In this document: piece after piece, positions 1 to 9,135 of the stretch
Layout: each line of letters starts with the position of its first letter
Numbering within the stretch: the first letter of the stretch is position 1
Assembly (NCBI GenBank): GCA_947499125.1
Contig: CANMMP010000003.1
Span: forward strand, 310,001 to 374,000
Direction: 5' to 3'
Source of the DNA: an uncultured Pontibacter sp.
GTDB lineage: Bacteria > Bacteroidota > Bacteroidia > Cytophagales > Hymenobacteraceae
Length of the DNA: 64,000 bases
The notes under the pieces: model-generated
The model's input: only the letters and a program-made list of their open reading frames with translations
Told to the model about the DNA's origin: nothing
Database searches by the model: none
Made by a program: the position numbers and the translations under genes

Positions 1-1
1 A

Positions 2-376
2 GCAACTATAAGAGCGCTGGAGCAAAAAGAAGCTGCGGCCGTGCTGGTTAAAGATACTGTTACACTCAGCAAAATGTGGGCAAAGGATTTTACAGTTAAC
101 AATCCATTTAATAAAATAGCGAAACCCGGAAAAACAGCTGTGGATAGAACAGTAATAAATGAGCTGCATTATGCCTCCTTCCAGCGAAACATAGAGCATG
201 TGTTAACCAAAGACAATCTGGCTATAGTAATGGGCAATGAAGTGGTAGTTGAGAAGGCTGAAGGCGGAAAAACAGGCCGTACAATTAAGAGGCGCTTCAC
301 AAACATCTGGATAAAAGAAGGAAACAGCTGGAAACTTAGTGCACGGCATGCAAACGAGATATGCGCCCCGGAATAA
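2..376 (+). CDS. NTF2-like (DUF4440/SnoaL type) protein, 5' end missing
   Basis: The reading frame is already open at base 2 and stops with TAA at 374-376, so the start lies upstream of the window; the internal GTG at 41 is probably not the start. The visible part (about 124 residues) has the alternating alpha/beta pattern of small NTF2-like proteins: an N-terminal helix (LEQKEAAAVLVKD), then WAKDFTVNNP, and a closing strand with RRFTNIWIKEGNSWKLSARH, which is typical of DUF4440. These proteins form cone-shaped folds that bind small molecules or have enzymatic roles; no specific substrate can be inferred. No signal peptide can be judged because the N terminus is absent. Confidence 0.7.
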   Translation, partial: ATIRALEQKEAAAVLVKDTVTLSKMWAKDFTVNNPFNKIAKPGKTAVDRTVINELHYASFQRNIEHVLTKDNLAIVMGNEVVVEKAEGGKTGRTIKRRFTNIWIKEGNSWKLSARHANEICAPE

Positions 377-457
377 AGCGTGTATATCTACCATCTGAGG
401 ATTAACTAACGGAAAGGTGGGGAATTTTACTATCTTTAAAAAAAGAACTTAACTTAC

Positions 458-886
458 ATGATCCTCTTCGAAAACAGCATTGTTAAGCTGGATTACAACC
501 CTGCTACTGATATTTTAATTGTTGCTTACCCAGACCTGCATGGTTATTTGCTACCCGAGATAAAGTATAGCGTCGATATTCTGGCAGATACTGTCAGGAG
601 CTACGATATAAAAAAGGTGCTGCTTGATTCTACCAGGACAGTTGTTTCTGTAACGCCCGAAGAAAGCAGGGAGATATCTGTTTACTTGGCGAGTGCATTA
701 GCCAAGACACGCGTTCAGAGGCTGGCACGCCTTCAGTCGTTGGATGCGAACGTAGAGACGCGGGCAAAAGGAAATATGCAGCATGTACAAGAGGCATTAT
801 CGCTACCCTTCCTGCTCCGTAATTTTTCAGATAAGGCAGAGGCTATAGCATGGTTGCAGCACGACGTTTTAACCGATCAGGTTTAG
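458..886 (+). CDS. STAS/SpoIIAA-like hypothetical protein (copy 1 of a tandem pair)
   Basis: A 142-residue soluble protein with no signal peptide or membrane segment. The pattern NSIVKLDYNPATDIL, then SVDILADTVRSYDIKKVLLDS, resembles the strand-helix-strand core of STAS/SpoIIAA-like proteins found in many Cytophagales, often beside signalling genes. The next gene begins 3 nt after its stop and is a clear paralog: shared positions include NSI, PATD, PD, SYD(I/V)KK(V/I)LLDS and an arginine-rich helix (RVQRLAR against RLQKIAR). The two are therefore almost certainly co-transcribed and arose by tandem duplication. The family assignment rests on the fold-like pattern only; the function is unknown. 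Confidence 0.7.
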   Translation: MILFENSIVKLDYNPATDILIVAYPDLHGYLLPEIKYSVDILADTVRSYDIKKVLLDSTRTVVSVTPEESREISVYLASALAKTRVQRLARLQSLDANVETRAKGNMQHVQEALSLPFLLRNFSDKAEAIAWLQHDVLTDQV

Positions 887-889
887 CAG

Positions 890-1294
890 ATGATCATTTA
901 CAGCAATAGCATCATTACGCTCGAATACGAGCCCGCTACAGATGTTCTTTCGGTAGCATTGCCAGATATCCAGGATTTCTCCATCAGTGAAGTAGAGCGT
1001 TGCTTAAACATTATTGTTGAACACGTTATTTCTTACGACGTGAAGAAGATCCTGCTCGATTCGAGCAAAGCTGTTGTAGAAGTTCAGGACGAAGCTTACA
1101 GAAACCTGATGCTTCAGTTCGGGAAGCAACTGATGACAACGAGGCTGCAAAAGATAGCCCGCATCGGGTCTGCTGTCGCTGCCCAGGAAGACAGGGCCAG
1201 CCAGGTGGCAGAAGCCATGCAGCAATTTAGCCCGACAGGCTCATACCAAACATTTACCAGTAAGGAAGTAGCGTTAAAATGGCTCTTATCCTGA
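890..1294 (+). CDS. STAS/SpoIIAA-like hypothetical protein (copy 2 of a tandem pair)
   Basis: A 134-residue soluble protein paralogous to the gene just upstream, with the same order of segments: N-terminal strands (NSIITLEYEPATDVL), a helix, SYDVKKILLDSSKAVVEV, then an RLQKIAR helix and a C-terminal helix ending in alkWLLS. The start ATG lies 3 nt after the previous TAG, so translational coupling is likely. Sequence drift between the copies is large, so the duplication is old. No catalytic motif is visible. A regulatory or scaffolding role, as in STAS proteins, is a guess. Confidence 0.7.
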   Translation: MIIYSNSIITLEYEPATDVLSVALPDIQDFSISEVERCLNIIVEHVISYDVKKILLDSSKAVVEVQDEAYRNLMLQFGKQLMTTRLQKIARIGSAVAAQEDRASQVAEAMQQFSPTGSYQTFTSKEVALKWLLS

Positions 1295-1541
1295 TTCTTT
1301 AACGCTCTGATGTGTACGGCTTAAGTATAAACACTGGAGTAGGCAGGAGCAGAAGTATAAAACTGAGCGTTGCAAGTATAACAGTTTGATAATATATACT
1401 TTTATCTATGCTCTCGGATGAAACTTAAAGTTGTGCCGGTCTTCTAGTCGTTATCTCACATTGTAGTTAAAAACTTGATAATGTGCAGTTAATTTATAGT
1501 TTCTTAATGTGGATAATCACGATAAATAAAATATGATAAAG

Positions 1542-1549
1542 TAACTTTG
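1542..1549 (+). promoter_or_regulatory. Putative Bacteroidetes promoter -7 element of the nuclease gene
   Basis: TAACTTTG matches the TAnnTTTG -7 consensus exactly and lies 25 nt before the ATG at 1575. No convincing TTG-type -33 element sits at the usual distance. The 280-nt gap from 1295 holds nothing else I can support. Confidence 0.5.
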
Positions 1550-1574
1550 CGGCATCAACCCTTAGCTACTTCAC

Positions 1575-4500
1575 ATGAAGAGAATTTTACTCGCTTTCAG
1601 TATCTTACTGATGGCTTCGCTGCAGCTGGCAGCACAAACTACCCCACCCAGCAACCTTTCCGGAGACGAGTTAAAATCCTGGCTGCGCACCAACTGGTAC
1701 GATGGCAAACGTGTAGTGCTCAGTTACAGCACAGCCCGCGGAAAGATGTATAACTACATCGATAACTACGACAATAAAGTAACCTGCGTGTATTCTGGTT
1801 ACCAGGAAAGCAAAACCTACAGCGAAACGAATACATCGACCTCGATGGCCAATATAAACTGTGAGCATACCGTGCCGCAGTCGTGGTTTAGTGAAGTAGA
1901 GGTAATGCGTTCCGATATACACCACCTCTTCCCGACATTTATGCAGTGGAACAGCGACCGTGGCAGCGACCCTTTTGCTGAGATACCGGATAACCAGACA
2001 ACGAAATGGATAAGAGGAACCAGCTCGCAAAGCGCCATCCCGACAACTAATATTGCAGAGTATAGCGAAGATAACAGCAGCGCTTTTGAGCCTCGCGAAG
2101 ATCATAAAGGCAATGTAGCCCGTGCGGTTTTCTACTTTTATACTATGTACCCGACACAGGCCGGCAATATTACCAGGGCTGCCAACTTAAATACCCTGTA
2201 CGAATGGCATAAACAAGACCCAGTTGATGACCGTGAAAGAGAGCGTAACCGCCGCACAGCAGTAGCGCAGGGCAACCTCAACCCATACATCGATTACCCT
2301 GAACTGGTAGCTAAAGCCTGGGGATTTGCACCAGCCAACTGCTCGCCGGCAACACAGCTAAGCAACCTGGCAGTATCGCAGCAAACTCCTACATCGCTTA
2401 CCTTAACCTGGGCAAACGGTACCGGCGACAGAAGGCTTATAGTTATGAAGGCCGGTAGCATTGTTGATTTTACTCCAACGGGTACTTACAGCGGCATTAA
2501 CAGCGACTACAGCGCCGCAACTGACCAAGGTAACGGTCATCATGTTGTATACTATAACAATGGCAACAGTGTAACTATAACTGCCCTTAAAGCCAATACA
2601 ACTTATACATTGCAGGCTTTTGAGGCTTGCGCTACAGATAATACCTATAACACGAATAATGCCCCAACTATAACTGTAACCACCCCGGATTATGCCTGTA
2701 CAGGTGTGCCAGCAGAAGTAACAGCACTAACTACAGCTAACATTACTCAAAATGGCTTCACGCTAAACTGGGCTAATGGCTCCGGAGATGGCCGCGTTGT
2801 TCTGATTCGCAAAGATGAGGTTCCTGCTTTTATTCCGGAAGAAGGCACGGCTTATACAAGTGCAACAGCAAACTATACGTTAGCAACAGCCCTTACCGAT
2901 GGCAGCAGATTGATCTATAGCGGAGATGGTAGTAAAGTAGATATTACAGGTTTGCAGGCAGGTAGTTTATACTTTGCGCAGGTTTACGAAGTTTGCACGA
3001 ATGGCTACTTATATGCCGCAACAGCTCCGGCAATAGCGATCTCAACAGCCGCAGCCAACAACCCGCCAACCGGAAATGGCAACGTTATCGCGATGCAGGA
3101 TTTTAACGGTACCGCTAACGATGGCTGGGTAGTAACCTCTGATTTCAGTAGCTCTACAGATAATACGGGTTACCCGGCAGGTCAGCGTTTAAGAAGCGGG
3201 GCCAGTTTACAGGTAAGCAAAACAACGAAAAATGTCGTGTTCACTGATGTAGATGTGGTGGGTAAACAGGATGTATACTTTGAACTATACAACTCCAGCG
3301 TAGCCACAACATCCGGTAACGGTATAGAAAACACAGATTGGTTTGAAGTATATATAGCTGTAGATGGAGCTGATTTTTCTGCAACACCAGATATCAGATT
3401 AACCGGAAATGCTACTGATAATAATATAAGATACGGCATGGAAGGCACGGGAACTATAACAACTGCCGCCGGCACACCAGTAGAAAAAATATATACTGAA
3501 AAAAGTGACTTTGCTAATGAGAATGCACCATCTATACTTCGGGTAACCATACCAAACGGCACAAGCACAGTTAAAGCCAAGCTGGTTATAAACACCAACA
3601 ACGATAAAGAGTACTGGAACGTGGATGATGTGGCGCTTTATTCAGCAGCTGCCTCAGCTGATTGCGATGAGCTTACTTTAGAAGGCCATGCCGGCAATGA
3701 TATAACGATCTATACTGGTCAGGCTGCTACGATTGGCGCTGCGGCAGAAGCAGGTTATACTTATAGCTGGTCTCCGGCAGTAGGTTTAAATGATGCCACC
3801 TTAGCTAACCCAACGGTGTCGCATACCACGCCGGGCACTTATGTTTATACCGTAACAGCTACCAAAGACGGCTGCACCTCTACCGACGAAATTACAGTTA
3901 CAGTAGAAACGCTTGCAGCTCCGGTGGTTGCGGATGTTACGGTTTGCGTTGGCCAGTCTACTACATTAGAAGTATCTGCTCCTGATGTAAAAATGGAGTA
4001 TAAATGGTATGACCACAATGGTATAGCACTTGCAAGAGGCAACATCTATACAACTTCGCCACTTACAGAAACTACCGACTATTATGTAGAAGCCATAAGT
4101 TTAGATGGCACAGTAAGCACCCGCACAAAGGTAATAGTAACAGTTCTGTCAGGTGCTCCGACTACCCCGGTAATAGAAGGTAACAAAGCTTTATGTGCCG
4201 GTGAAACAACTACATATACTGTGGCAGCGCAGGAAGGTGTTACTACCTATACCTGGACGTTGCCTCAAGGCTGGACTATAGTGCAGGGCGCAGGAACTGA
4301 GACTATTACCTTACAGGCTGGCAATATTTCCGGCGAGATACATGTAACAGCAGCAAACAGCTGCGCTACAAGCGGAGCTGCTACACTGGCTGTAACAGTA
4401 GAGGCTGCCCTAAGTAATAATATCATACAGGGAGCGCAAACTATATGTGCGGGACAGGCACCGGTAACTATAACCGGCACACAACCAGCAGGCGGAAACG

Positions 4501-5168
4501 GTACTTACATGTACGAGTGGCAAAGCAGTGCCGATGGTATAAACTTTATACCTGTGTCAGGTGATGCTTCTACTCGAAACTTTATACCTGGGCCACTCCC
4601 AGAAACAACTTACCTGCGTCGTATAGTGGCTTCAGGATCTTGCGGGCAATCTATTAGCAACACAGTAAAAATAACGGTACAGGCACTGCCGGCAACTCCT
4701 GCAATTACACAGGATGCAAACCAGCTTACAGCTAGTGTAGCTGGCGCGGCATATGAATGGTTTTTTAATGGTAAAGTAATTGAAGGAGCTACAACACAAA
4801 CTATAACTATAACCGAGAACGGCGACTATGCGGTGCGTATAAAGAATGAGGTAGGTTGTTATTCTGATTTCTCAGTTAAGTTTGGTGCCACCATGAAGCC
4901 GACTGCCATAGGCGACGAATTGGGAGCAGGTATTTCGGTAGCGCCTAATCCGGCACCAGGTAAGTTTAGCTTATATACTGAAGAGCCGCTAACACAAGTG
5001 CAGGTATACATCACAAACCCAATGGGTAGTGTTATTTACAAGACCACGCTGCCGTTGCTGAAAGATAAGCTCGAGGTAAACTTAAGCCATCTGCCAGCTG
5101 GTTTATACTTAGTGCAACTGCAAACTGATAAGCTTCGCATCACCAGAAAAGTGATCTTAACAAAATAG
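1575..5168 (+). CDS. Secreted endonuclease I-family nuclease with Ig/PKD-like repeats and T9SS type A tail
   Basis: A 1197-residue exported protein, probably an extracellular DNase. A signal peptide ends near residue 20 (LQLAAQ). Residues about 25-260 are an endonuclease I (EndA/NucM-type) domain with NCEHTVPQSWF (His98, the expected catalytic histidine) and DIHHLFPT (metal-site histidines 116-117). Next come two fibronectin/Ig-like modules, each with a 'LTLTWANGTGD' or 'LNWANGSGD' motif, a jelly-roll-like stretch around residues 500-690, PKD/Ig-like modules (one with YTWTLPQGWTIV, the same type as in the large adhesin downstream), and a C-terminal T9SS type A sorting domain (VAPNPAPGKFSLY to RKVILTK). 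Members of this family degrade DNA nonspecifically; export across the outer membrane and surface attachment or release follow from the sorting domain. A terminator follows directly. Confidence 0.88.
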   Translation: MKRILLAFSILLMASLQLAAQTTPPSNLSGDELKSWLRTNWYDGKRVVLSYSTARGKMYNYIDNYDNKVTCVYSGYQESKTYSETNTSTSMANINCEHTVPQSWFSEVEVMRSDIHHLFPTFMQWNSDRGSDPFAEIPDNQTTKWIRGTSSQSAIPTTNIAEYSEDNSSAFEPREDHKGNVARAVFYFYTMYPTQAGNITRAANLNTLYEWHKQDPVDDRERERNRRTAVAQGNLNPYIDYPELVAKAWGFAPANCSPATQLSNLAVSQQTPTSLTLTWANGTGDRRLIVMKAGSIVDFTPTGTYSGINSDYSAATDQGNGHHVVYYNNGNSVTITALKANTTYTLQAFEACATDNTYNTNNAPTITVTTPDYACTGVPAEVTALTTANITQNGFTLNWANGSGDGRVVLIRKDEVPAFIPEEGTAYTSATANYTLATALTDGSRLIYSGDGSKVDITGLQAGSLYFAQVYEVCTNGYLYAATAPAIAISTAAANNPPTGNGNVIAMQDFNGTANDGWVVTSDFSSSTDNTGYPAGQRLRSGASLQVSKTTKNVVFTDVDVVGKQDVYFELYNSSVATTSGNGIENTDWFEVYIAVDGADFSATPDIRLTGNATDNNIRYGMEGTGTITTAAGTPVEKIYTEKSDFANENAPSILRVTIPNGTSTVKAKLVINTNNDKEYWNVDDVALYSAAASADCDELTLEGHAGNDITIYTGQAATIGAAAEAGYTYSWSPAVGLNDATLANPTVSHTTPGTYVYTVTATKDGCTSTDEITVTVETLAAPVVADVTVCVGQSTTLEVSAPDVKMEYKWYDHNGIALARGNIYTTSPLTETTDYYVEAISLDGTVSTRTKVIVTVLSGAPTTPVIEGNKALCAGETTTYTVAAQEGVTTYTWTLPQGWTIVQGAGTETITLQAGNISGEIHVTAANSCATSGAATLAVTVEAALSNNIIQGAQTICAGQAPVTITGTQPAGGNGTYMYEWQSSADGINFIPVSGDASTRNFIPGPLPETTYLRRIVASGSCGQSISNTVKITVQALPATPAITQDANQLTASVAGAAYEWFFNGKVIEGATTQTITITENGDYAVRIKNEVGCYSDFSVKFGATMKPTAIGDELGAGISVAPNPAPGKFSLYTEEPLTQVQVYITNPMGSVIYKTTLPLLKDKLEVNLSHLPAGLYLVQLQTDKLRITRKVILTK

Positions 5169-5189
5169 CAGTATAAATTTATACTTAAC

Positions 5190-5222
5190 AAAGGCTCTGC
5201 AGCTAACCTGCAGAGCCTTTTT
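5190..5222 (+). terminator. Rho-independent terminator after the nuclease gene
   Basis: A perfect 13-bp stem (AAAGGCTCTGCAG at 5190-5202, CTGCAGAGCCTTT at 5208-5220) with a 5-nt loop runs into a short T tract. It lies 21 nt after the nuclease stop. Confidence 0.85.
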
Positions 5223-5536
5223 GCGTTTATATGCTGTACGGCACCCACCTGCCGTTTGCCCGATTTAAAGTATGCGTTGTAAAAAACGAAGTATAGGTGC
5301 AACCTTTTAGCACGAATTGCAATAGAGGTAAAAGCGCCTGTGCGCCATTATTTATAGGTTATAGTTGCTGTAATGCGCGAAAAATAACCAACGCTTCCTG
5401 CTGGCTACGTTTTTTTGGTAGCTGACCAGTACTTAAATCAGGAAAATAGATGCTCTAAGTTAAAGTACCAGATAGTGGCTAACGCTATTGTTAGACCTGC
5501 TGTTTGGCTGGTTTTCACCCTTTTAACGCTTGTTTA
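5223..5536. other. Intergenic region upstream of the first adhesin, no gene seen
   Basis: A 314-nt gap. It holds a possible weak promoter-like stretch (TACG followed by a T run and G near 5406-5417), but nothing that matches TAnnTTTG exactly. Several copies of the AAGTATA word occur. I see no small ORF or RNA structure I would defend. Confidence 0.4.
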
Positions 5537-8500
5537 ATGCACTCACCTTTTACAAAGCATAAATACTGGCCTATACTAATGCTGTGCCTGCTTTTATCGC
5601 AGGTATTGGCTGCCCAAACGCCAACGTGCCAGGTGAGGATCGAGACAGATGGCAGTAGTTCCATATGTCAGGGGCAGTCGGTTACGCTGCGTGCTGTAAC
5701 TAATGCCACCAACCCAACTTTCAGGTGGTTTCTTGGAACGAACAAGATTGGCGGCAACACTCCCGAAATCAGTGTAAGCGCCGCCGGCGACTATTTTGTA
5801 GAAGTAACAGGCAACGATTGCGCAACAAACACCTCCACCGCTTTTGAAGTGATCGTAACACCAAGGCCGGGTAATCCCAGTTTTTTTGTTGATCCCACGG
5901 GGCCTCAATGTGCCGGTACCGAGCTTACCTTTAATGTGAATGCTCCCAACCCGGATGTGTTTTATACCTGGCTTTTTGGCGATGGCAGCACCGGTAAAGG
6001 GCCAGTAGCGCCTCATACGTATACTGATAAAGGAATAGGCTTCCAGCCGTACGATGTAAAAGTAATTGCAACTAACCTCGAAGGCTGCCAGTCTGATACG
6101 GTTACCCAGCAGGTGCGTGTTGCCCGCATGCCGGAAGCAAACTTTGCCGACTCAGCCGACTTCCAGGCGTGTTTGCCAGATACAATTGAAGATGACGAGA
6201 TTGAAGTATTTGCCTACATCGAAAACCTGACCGAAGAACCTTACCTATCCGATATCCGGAGCTACCTGGTAGACTGGGGAGATGGCAGTGCTCCTATCTC
6301 TTATACCCGAAACGAATTCCCGATATCAAACCCGGACCCATATACCGAAGTAGGCGATTACCCGATCATTATCAGAGCGCGGGCCAGCAATGGATGCGAA
6401 TTTGTATTTGAGCAGAACTATAACGTAAGCCGGGAACCCAAAGCTAACTTCACACTATCCAAACAGCCGGCTTCCACGCCCTCGTCGTGTTTGCCGGTTA
6501 TAGTTGCTCTCGGTGATAGCTCCACGGGCGGTAACCTTACCTATAAATGGGGCATAGAGCCGGCTACAGGCTTTACTGTAGATTTTGGCGGCCTCGACCA
6601 GGACACACTTAACTTATTATTCACTGAAAGCGGCGTTTACCAGATCGAGCTTATCGTTTCAAACAACTGCGACTCTGATACAACTTCGCAGTCTGTGGTA
6701 GTAGGCTGGCCGCAGGTACAACTTCCTGCTGATACGGTTTCGTGTGGGCCGCTTGAATTTAAATACACGACAGGCGCCATGCCGGGTTTGGGAAATGTTT
6801 TTGTCGATCCTAACCTGGGCAAGATCAGGAGTGCGGTTTATACGGTTACCAGTCCGGGCGGAGCTACCCGCACCTTTAGTGGGCAAAACCAAACCATAAA
6901 CTTTACCGAGGAAGGAGTGCACGAGGTCTCGCTCGTCGTCGAGAACGAATGCGGCTCTTCTGAAGAGTTGACCGGAACGATGCCGATGGTGCAGCGCGTT
7001 ACCATTAACCCGATACCAGACCCACCAACTATACAGGACCTGACAGTTTGTAGCGGCGACTCCGTGGTGCTGGAGCCAAGTGGGGGTGGCGGTAACTATA
7101 ATTTTTATGATGACCAGGGTACTTTGCTCATTACCGGGCCAAGCTATATTACTTCGTCTCTTACCCAAACTACCGAGTTCAGGATAGAAAGTATAGGCGA
7201 GAACGAATGCCCAAGCGAACAGGTACCTGTTACAGTTACTGTTGTGCCGCCGCTGGCAGGAAATACAATACAAGGCGACCAGAGTTTGTGCCAGGGCGAT
7301 GCCCCTGCCCCGCTTACAGGTTCAGAACCAACTGGCGGCACAGGCAGCGGCTACATTTATACCTGGCTTAGCAGCACTACCAGCCCCGATGCCGGTTTTG
7401 TGCCGGCTGCGGGCGTAAACAACGATGTAAACTATAATCCGCCGCCGCTTACCCAGCGCACCTGGTTCCGGAGAATGGTTTCGTTGGCGAGTTGCTCCCC
7501 TGATACCAGTAATGTGGTGCTCGTAAATGCAGTACCTAAAATCGAGAACAATACTATTTCAGAGTCACAGGATATTTGCTCCGGCCAGACCCCTGCAACG
7601 TTAGTAGGAGCGCGCGTTTCTGGCGGCGATGGCACAGGCTATACGTTTAAATGGCAGGTAAGCACCGAAGGCCCGGCAACAGGTTTTGTGGATGCACCTG
7701 GTAACAATGCTAATGAGAACTATAGCCCGGGACCACTTACACAGGCTTCCTGGTTCAGGCGAGTCGTAACATCGGCCGGGTGCGTGGTGATTTCTGAAAC
7801 TATAAAAATAGATATCGTGCCTGCCCTGGCTAATAACACAGTTTCGGCAGCGCAACAGGTTTGTGCCGGAACAGCCCCGGCTCCACTAACAGGCTCTGCT
7901 CCAACAGGTGGCACAGGTGCCTATACTTACCTCTGGGAAAGTAGTATAACCGGCCCTACCACCGGGTTCTCTCCGGCAGCAGGCACCAACAACGGACAAA
8001 GCTATACGCCTGGCACGCTGCAGCAAAATACCTGGTACCGGAGAACAGTAACTACCGAAGGTTGTGAAGCACTCGTAAGCGAAGCTATACTTGTAACAGT
8101 AAACCAGGGTGTAACAAACAACAGCATCAGCTTCCCGCAAACTATTTGTGCCGGCGAAGTACCTGAGGCCTTAACCGGCTCAACTCCGGAAGGTGGCAGC
8201 GGCACGTATACATATACCTGGCAAAGCAGTATCTCAGGCCCTGATGGCGGCTTTAGCTCTGCTCCTGGCACGAATAATACATTAAACTATACACCACAGG
8301 CACTTACTCAGGATACCTGGTTCAGGCGTGTTGTAGATTCGGAAGGGTGTAAAAGTAATTCGGAACCGGTGCTGATCACTGTTAACCCAAGGCCGGCATC
8401 ACCTACGCTTACTGTTTCAGATGTTACCACCTGTCCTGGAGGCTCAGCTACCTTATCTGTGCAAAGCCCGGGCAACAGGGTGTATGAATGGTATACTTCG

Positions 8501-9133
8501 GCAACCGGTGGCGAACCAGTTTTTGAGGGTGCTGTTTTCCGTACGCCAAACCTGAGCGGGCCAACCACCTATTATGTGCAGGAAGTTAACACAAGTGGAT
8601 GCAGCAGCGCACAGCGTACCCAGGTAGATATCCGGATAGTGGACCCAGTGGCAGATGCCGGCGAAGATGTCACCATTATACAAGGAAATACGGTTGAGTT
8701 ACGTGGCTCAGGTGGCGACACATATGTATGGGAACCAGCCGAAAGCCTGAACAACCCGAATATAGCCAACCCGATAGCAAGGCCGGATGAGACCACAACT
8801 TACACGGTAACAGTAAGCACCCAGGAAGGCTGCACCGCCACCGACCAGGTAACAGTTACAGTTATCCCGGCCATTATAGTACCGAATGCCTTTACGCCAA
8901 ACCGCGACCGTGTAAACGAGTTGTGGGAGATCGAGAATATTGAGAATTACCCGGAAGTGCGCGTGGAGATATTTAACCGCTGGGGCAACCTGGTATTCAC
9001 TTCGAACGGCTACGGAACCCCTTGGGACGGCACCTATAACGGCGAGGACCTGCCGGTGGCCACCTACTATTACATGATTTACTTGAATAAGTCGGAGAAA
9101 CCGATCTCCGGTCACGTTACCATTATCCGTTAA
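5537..9133 (+). CDS. PKD/Ig-repeat surface protein with T9SS type B sorting domain
   Basis: Starting at the ATG at 5537 gives 1198 residues with a clean signal peptide (WPILMLCLLLSQVLAAQ); the frame is open to a TTG at 5504, but that would place 11 polar residues in front. The body is all beta: an Ig-like CQGQSVTL module, PKD domains with the 'FGDGSTGKG' and 'VDWGDGS' signatures, then four tandem repeats of about 95 residues (separate entry), further Ig-like modules, and a C-terminal gliding-motility-associated (CHU_C, type B) sorting domain, from VPNAFTPNRDRVNELW and FNRWGNLVF to GHVTIIR. Type B proteins such as SprB are secreted by T9SS with a dedicated PorP/SprF-family partner, and one is encoded 2 nt downstream. 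An adhesin or gliding role is likely; the ligand is unknown. Confidence 0.88.
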   Translation: MHSPFTKHKYWPILMLCLLLSQVLAAQTPTCQVRIETDGSSSICQGQSVTLRAVTNATNPTFRWFLGTNKIGGNTPEISVSAAGDYFVEVTGNDCATNTSTAFEVIVTPRPGNPSFFVDPTGPQCAGTELTFNVNAPNPDVFYTWLFGDGSTGKGPVAPHTYTDKGIGFQPYDVKVIATNLEGCQSDTVTQQVRVARMPEANFADSADFQACLPDTIEDDEIEVFAYIENLTEEPYLSDIRSYLVDWGDGSAPISYTRNEFPISNPDPYTEVGDYPIIIRARASNGCEFVFEQNYNVSREPKANFTLSKQPASTPSSCLPVIVALGDSSTGGNLTYKWGIEPATGFTVDFGGLDQDTLNLLFTESGVYQIELIVSNNCDSDTTSQSVVVGWPQVQLPADTVSCGPLEFKYTTGAMPGLGNVFVDPNLGKIRSAVYTVTSPGGATRTFSGQNQTINFTEEGVHEVSLVVENECGSSEELTGTMPMVQRVTINPIPDPPTIQDLTVCSGDSVVLEPSGGGGNYNFYDDQGTLLITGPSYITSSLTQTTEFRIESIGENECPSEQVPVTVTVVPPLAGNTIQGDQSLCQGDAPAPLTGSEPTGGTGSGYIYTWLSSTTSPDAGFVPAAGVNNDVNYNPPPLTQRTWFRRMVSLASCSPDTSNVVLVNAVPKIENNTISESQDICSGQTPATLVGARVSGGDGTGYTFKWQVSTEGPATGFVDAPGNNANENYSPGPLTQASWFRRVVTSAGCVVISETIKIDIVPALANNTVSAAQQVCAGTAPAPLTGSAPTGGTGAYTYLWESSITGPTTGFSPAAGTNNGQSYTPGTLQQNTWYRRTVTTEGCEALVSEAILVTVNQGVTNNSISFPQTICAGEVPEALTGSTPEGGSGTYTYTWQSSISGPDGGFSSAPGTNNTLNYTPQALTQDTWFRRVVDSEGCKSNSEPVLITVNPRPASPTLTVSDVTTCPGGSATLSVQSPGNRVYEWYTSATGGEPVFEGAVFRTPNLSGPTTYYVQEVNTSGCSSAQRTQVDIRIVDPVADAGEDVTIIQGNTVELRGSGGDTYVWEPAESLNNPNIANPIARPDETTTYTVTVSTQEGCTATDQVTVTVIPAIIVPNAFTPNRDRVNELWEIENIENYPEVRVEIFNRWGNLVFTSNGYGTPWDGTYNGEDLPVATYYYMIYLNKSEKPISGHVTIIR
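7252..8394 (+). repeat. Four tandem ~95-residue Ig-like repeats inside the first adhesin
   Basis: Each unit of about 280 nt follows the same pattern: NN(T/S)I-x-x-x-Q-x-(I/V/L)C-x-G, then LTGS-P-x-GG-x-G-x-Y-x-(Y/F)-x-W, GF-x-x-A-(P/A)G-x-N, and LTQ-x-(T/S)W(F/Y)RR-x-V. Units begin near 7252, 7540, 7828 and 8110. They are diverged at the DNA level, so this is an old expansion. Confidence 0.8.
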
Positions 9134-9135
9134 GT

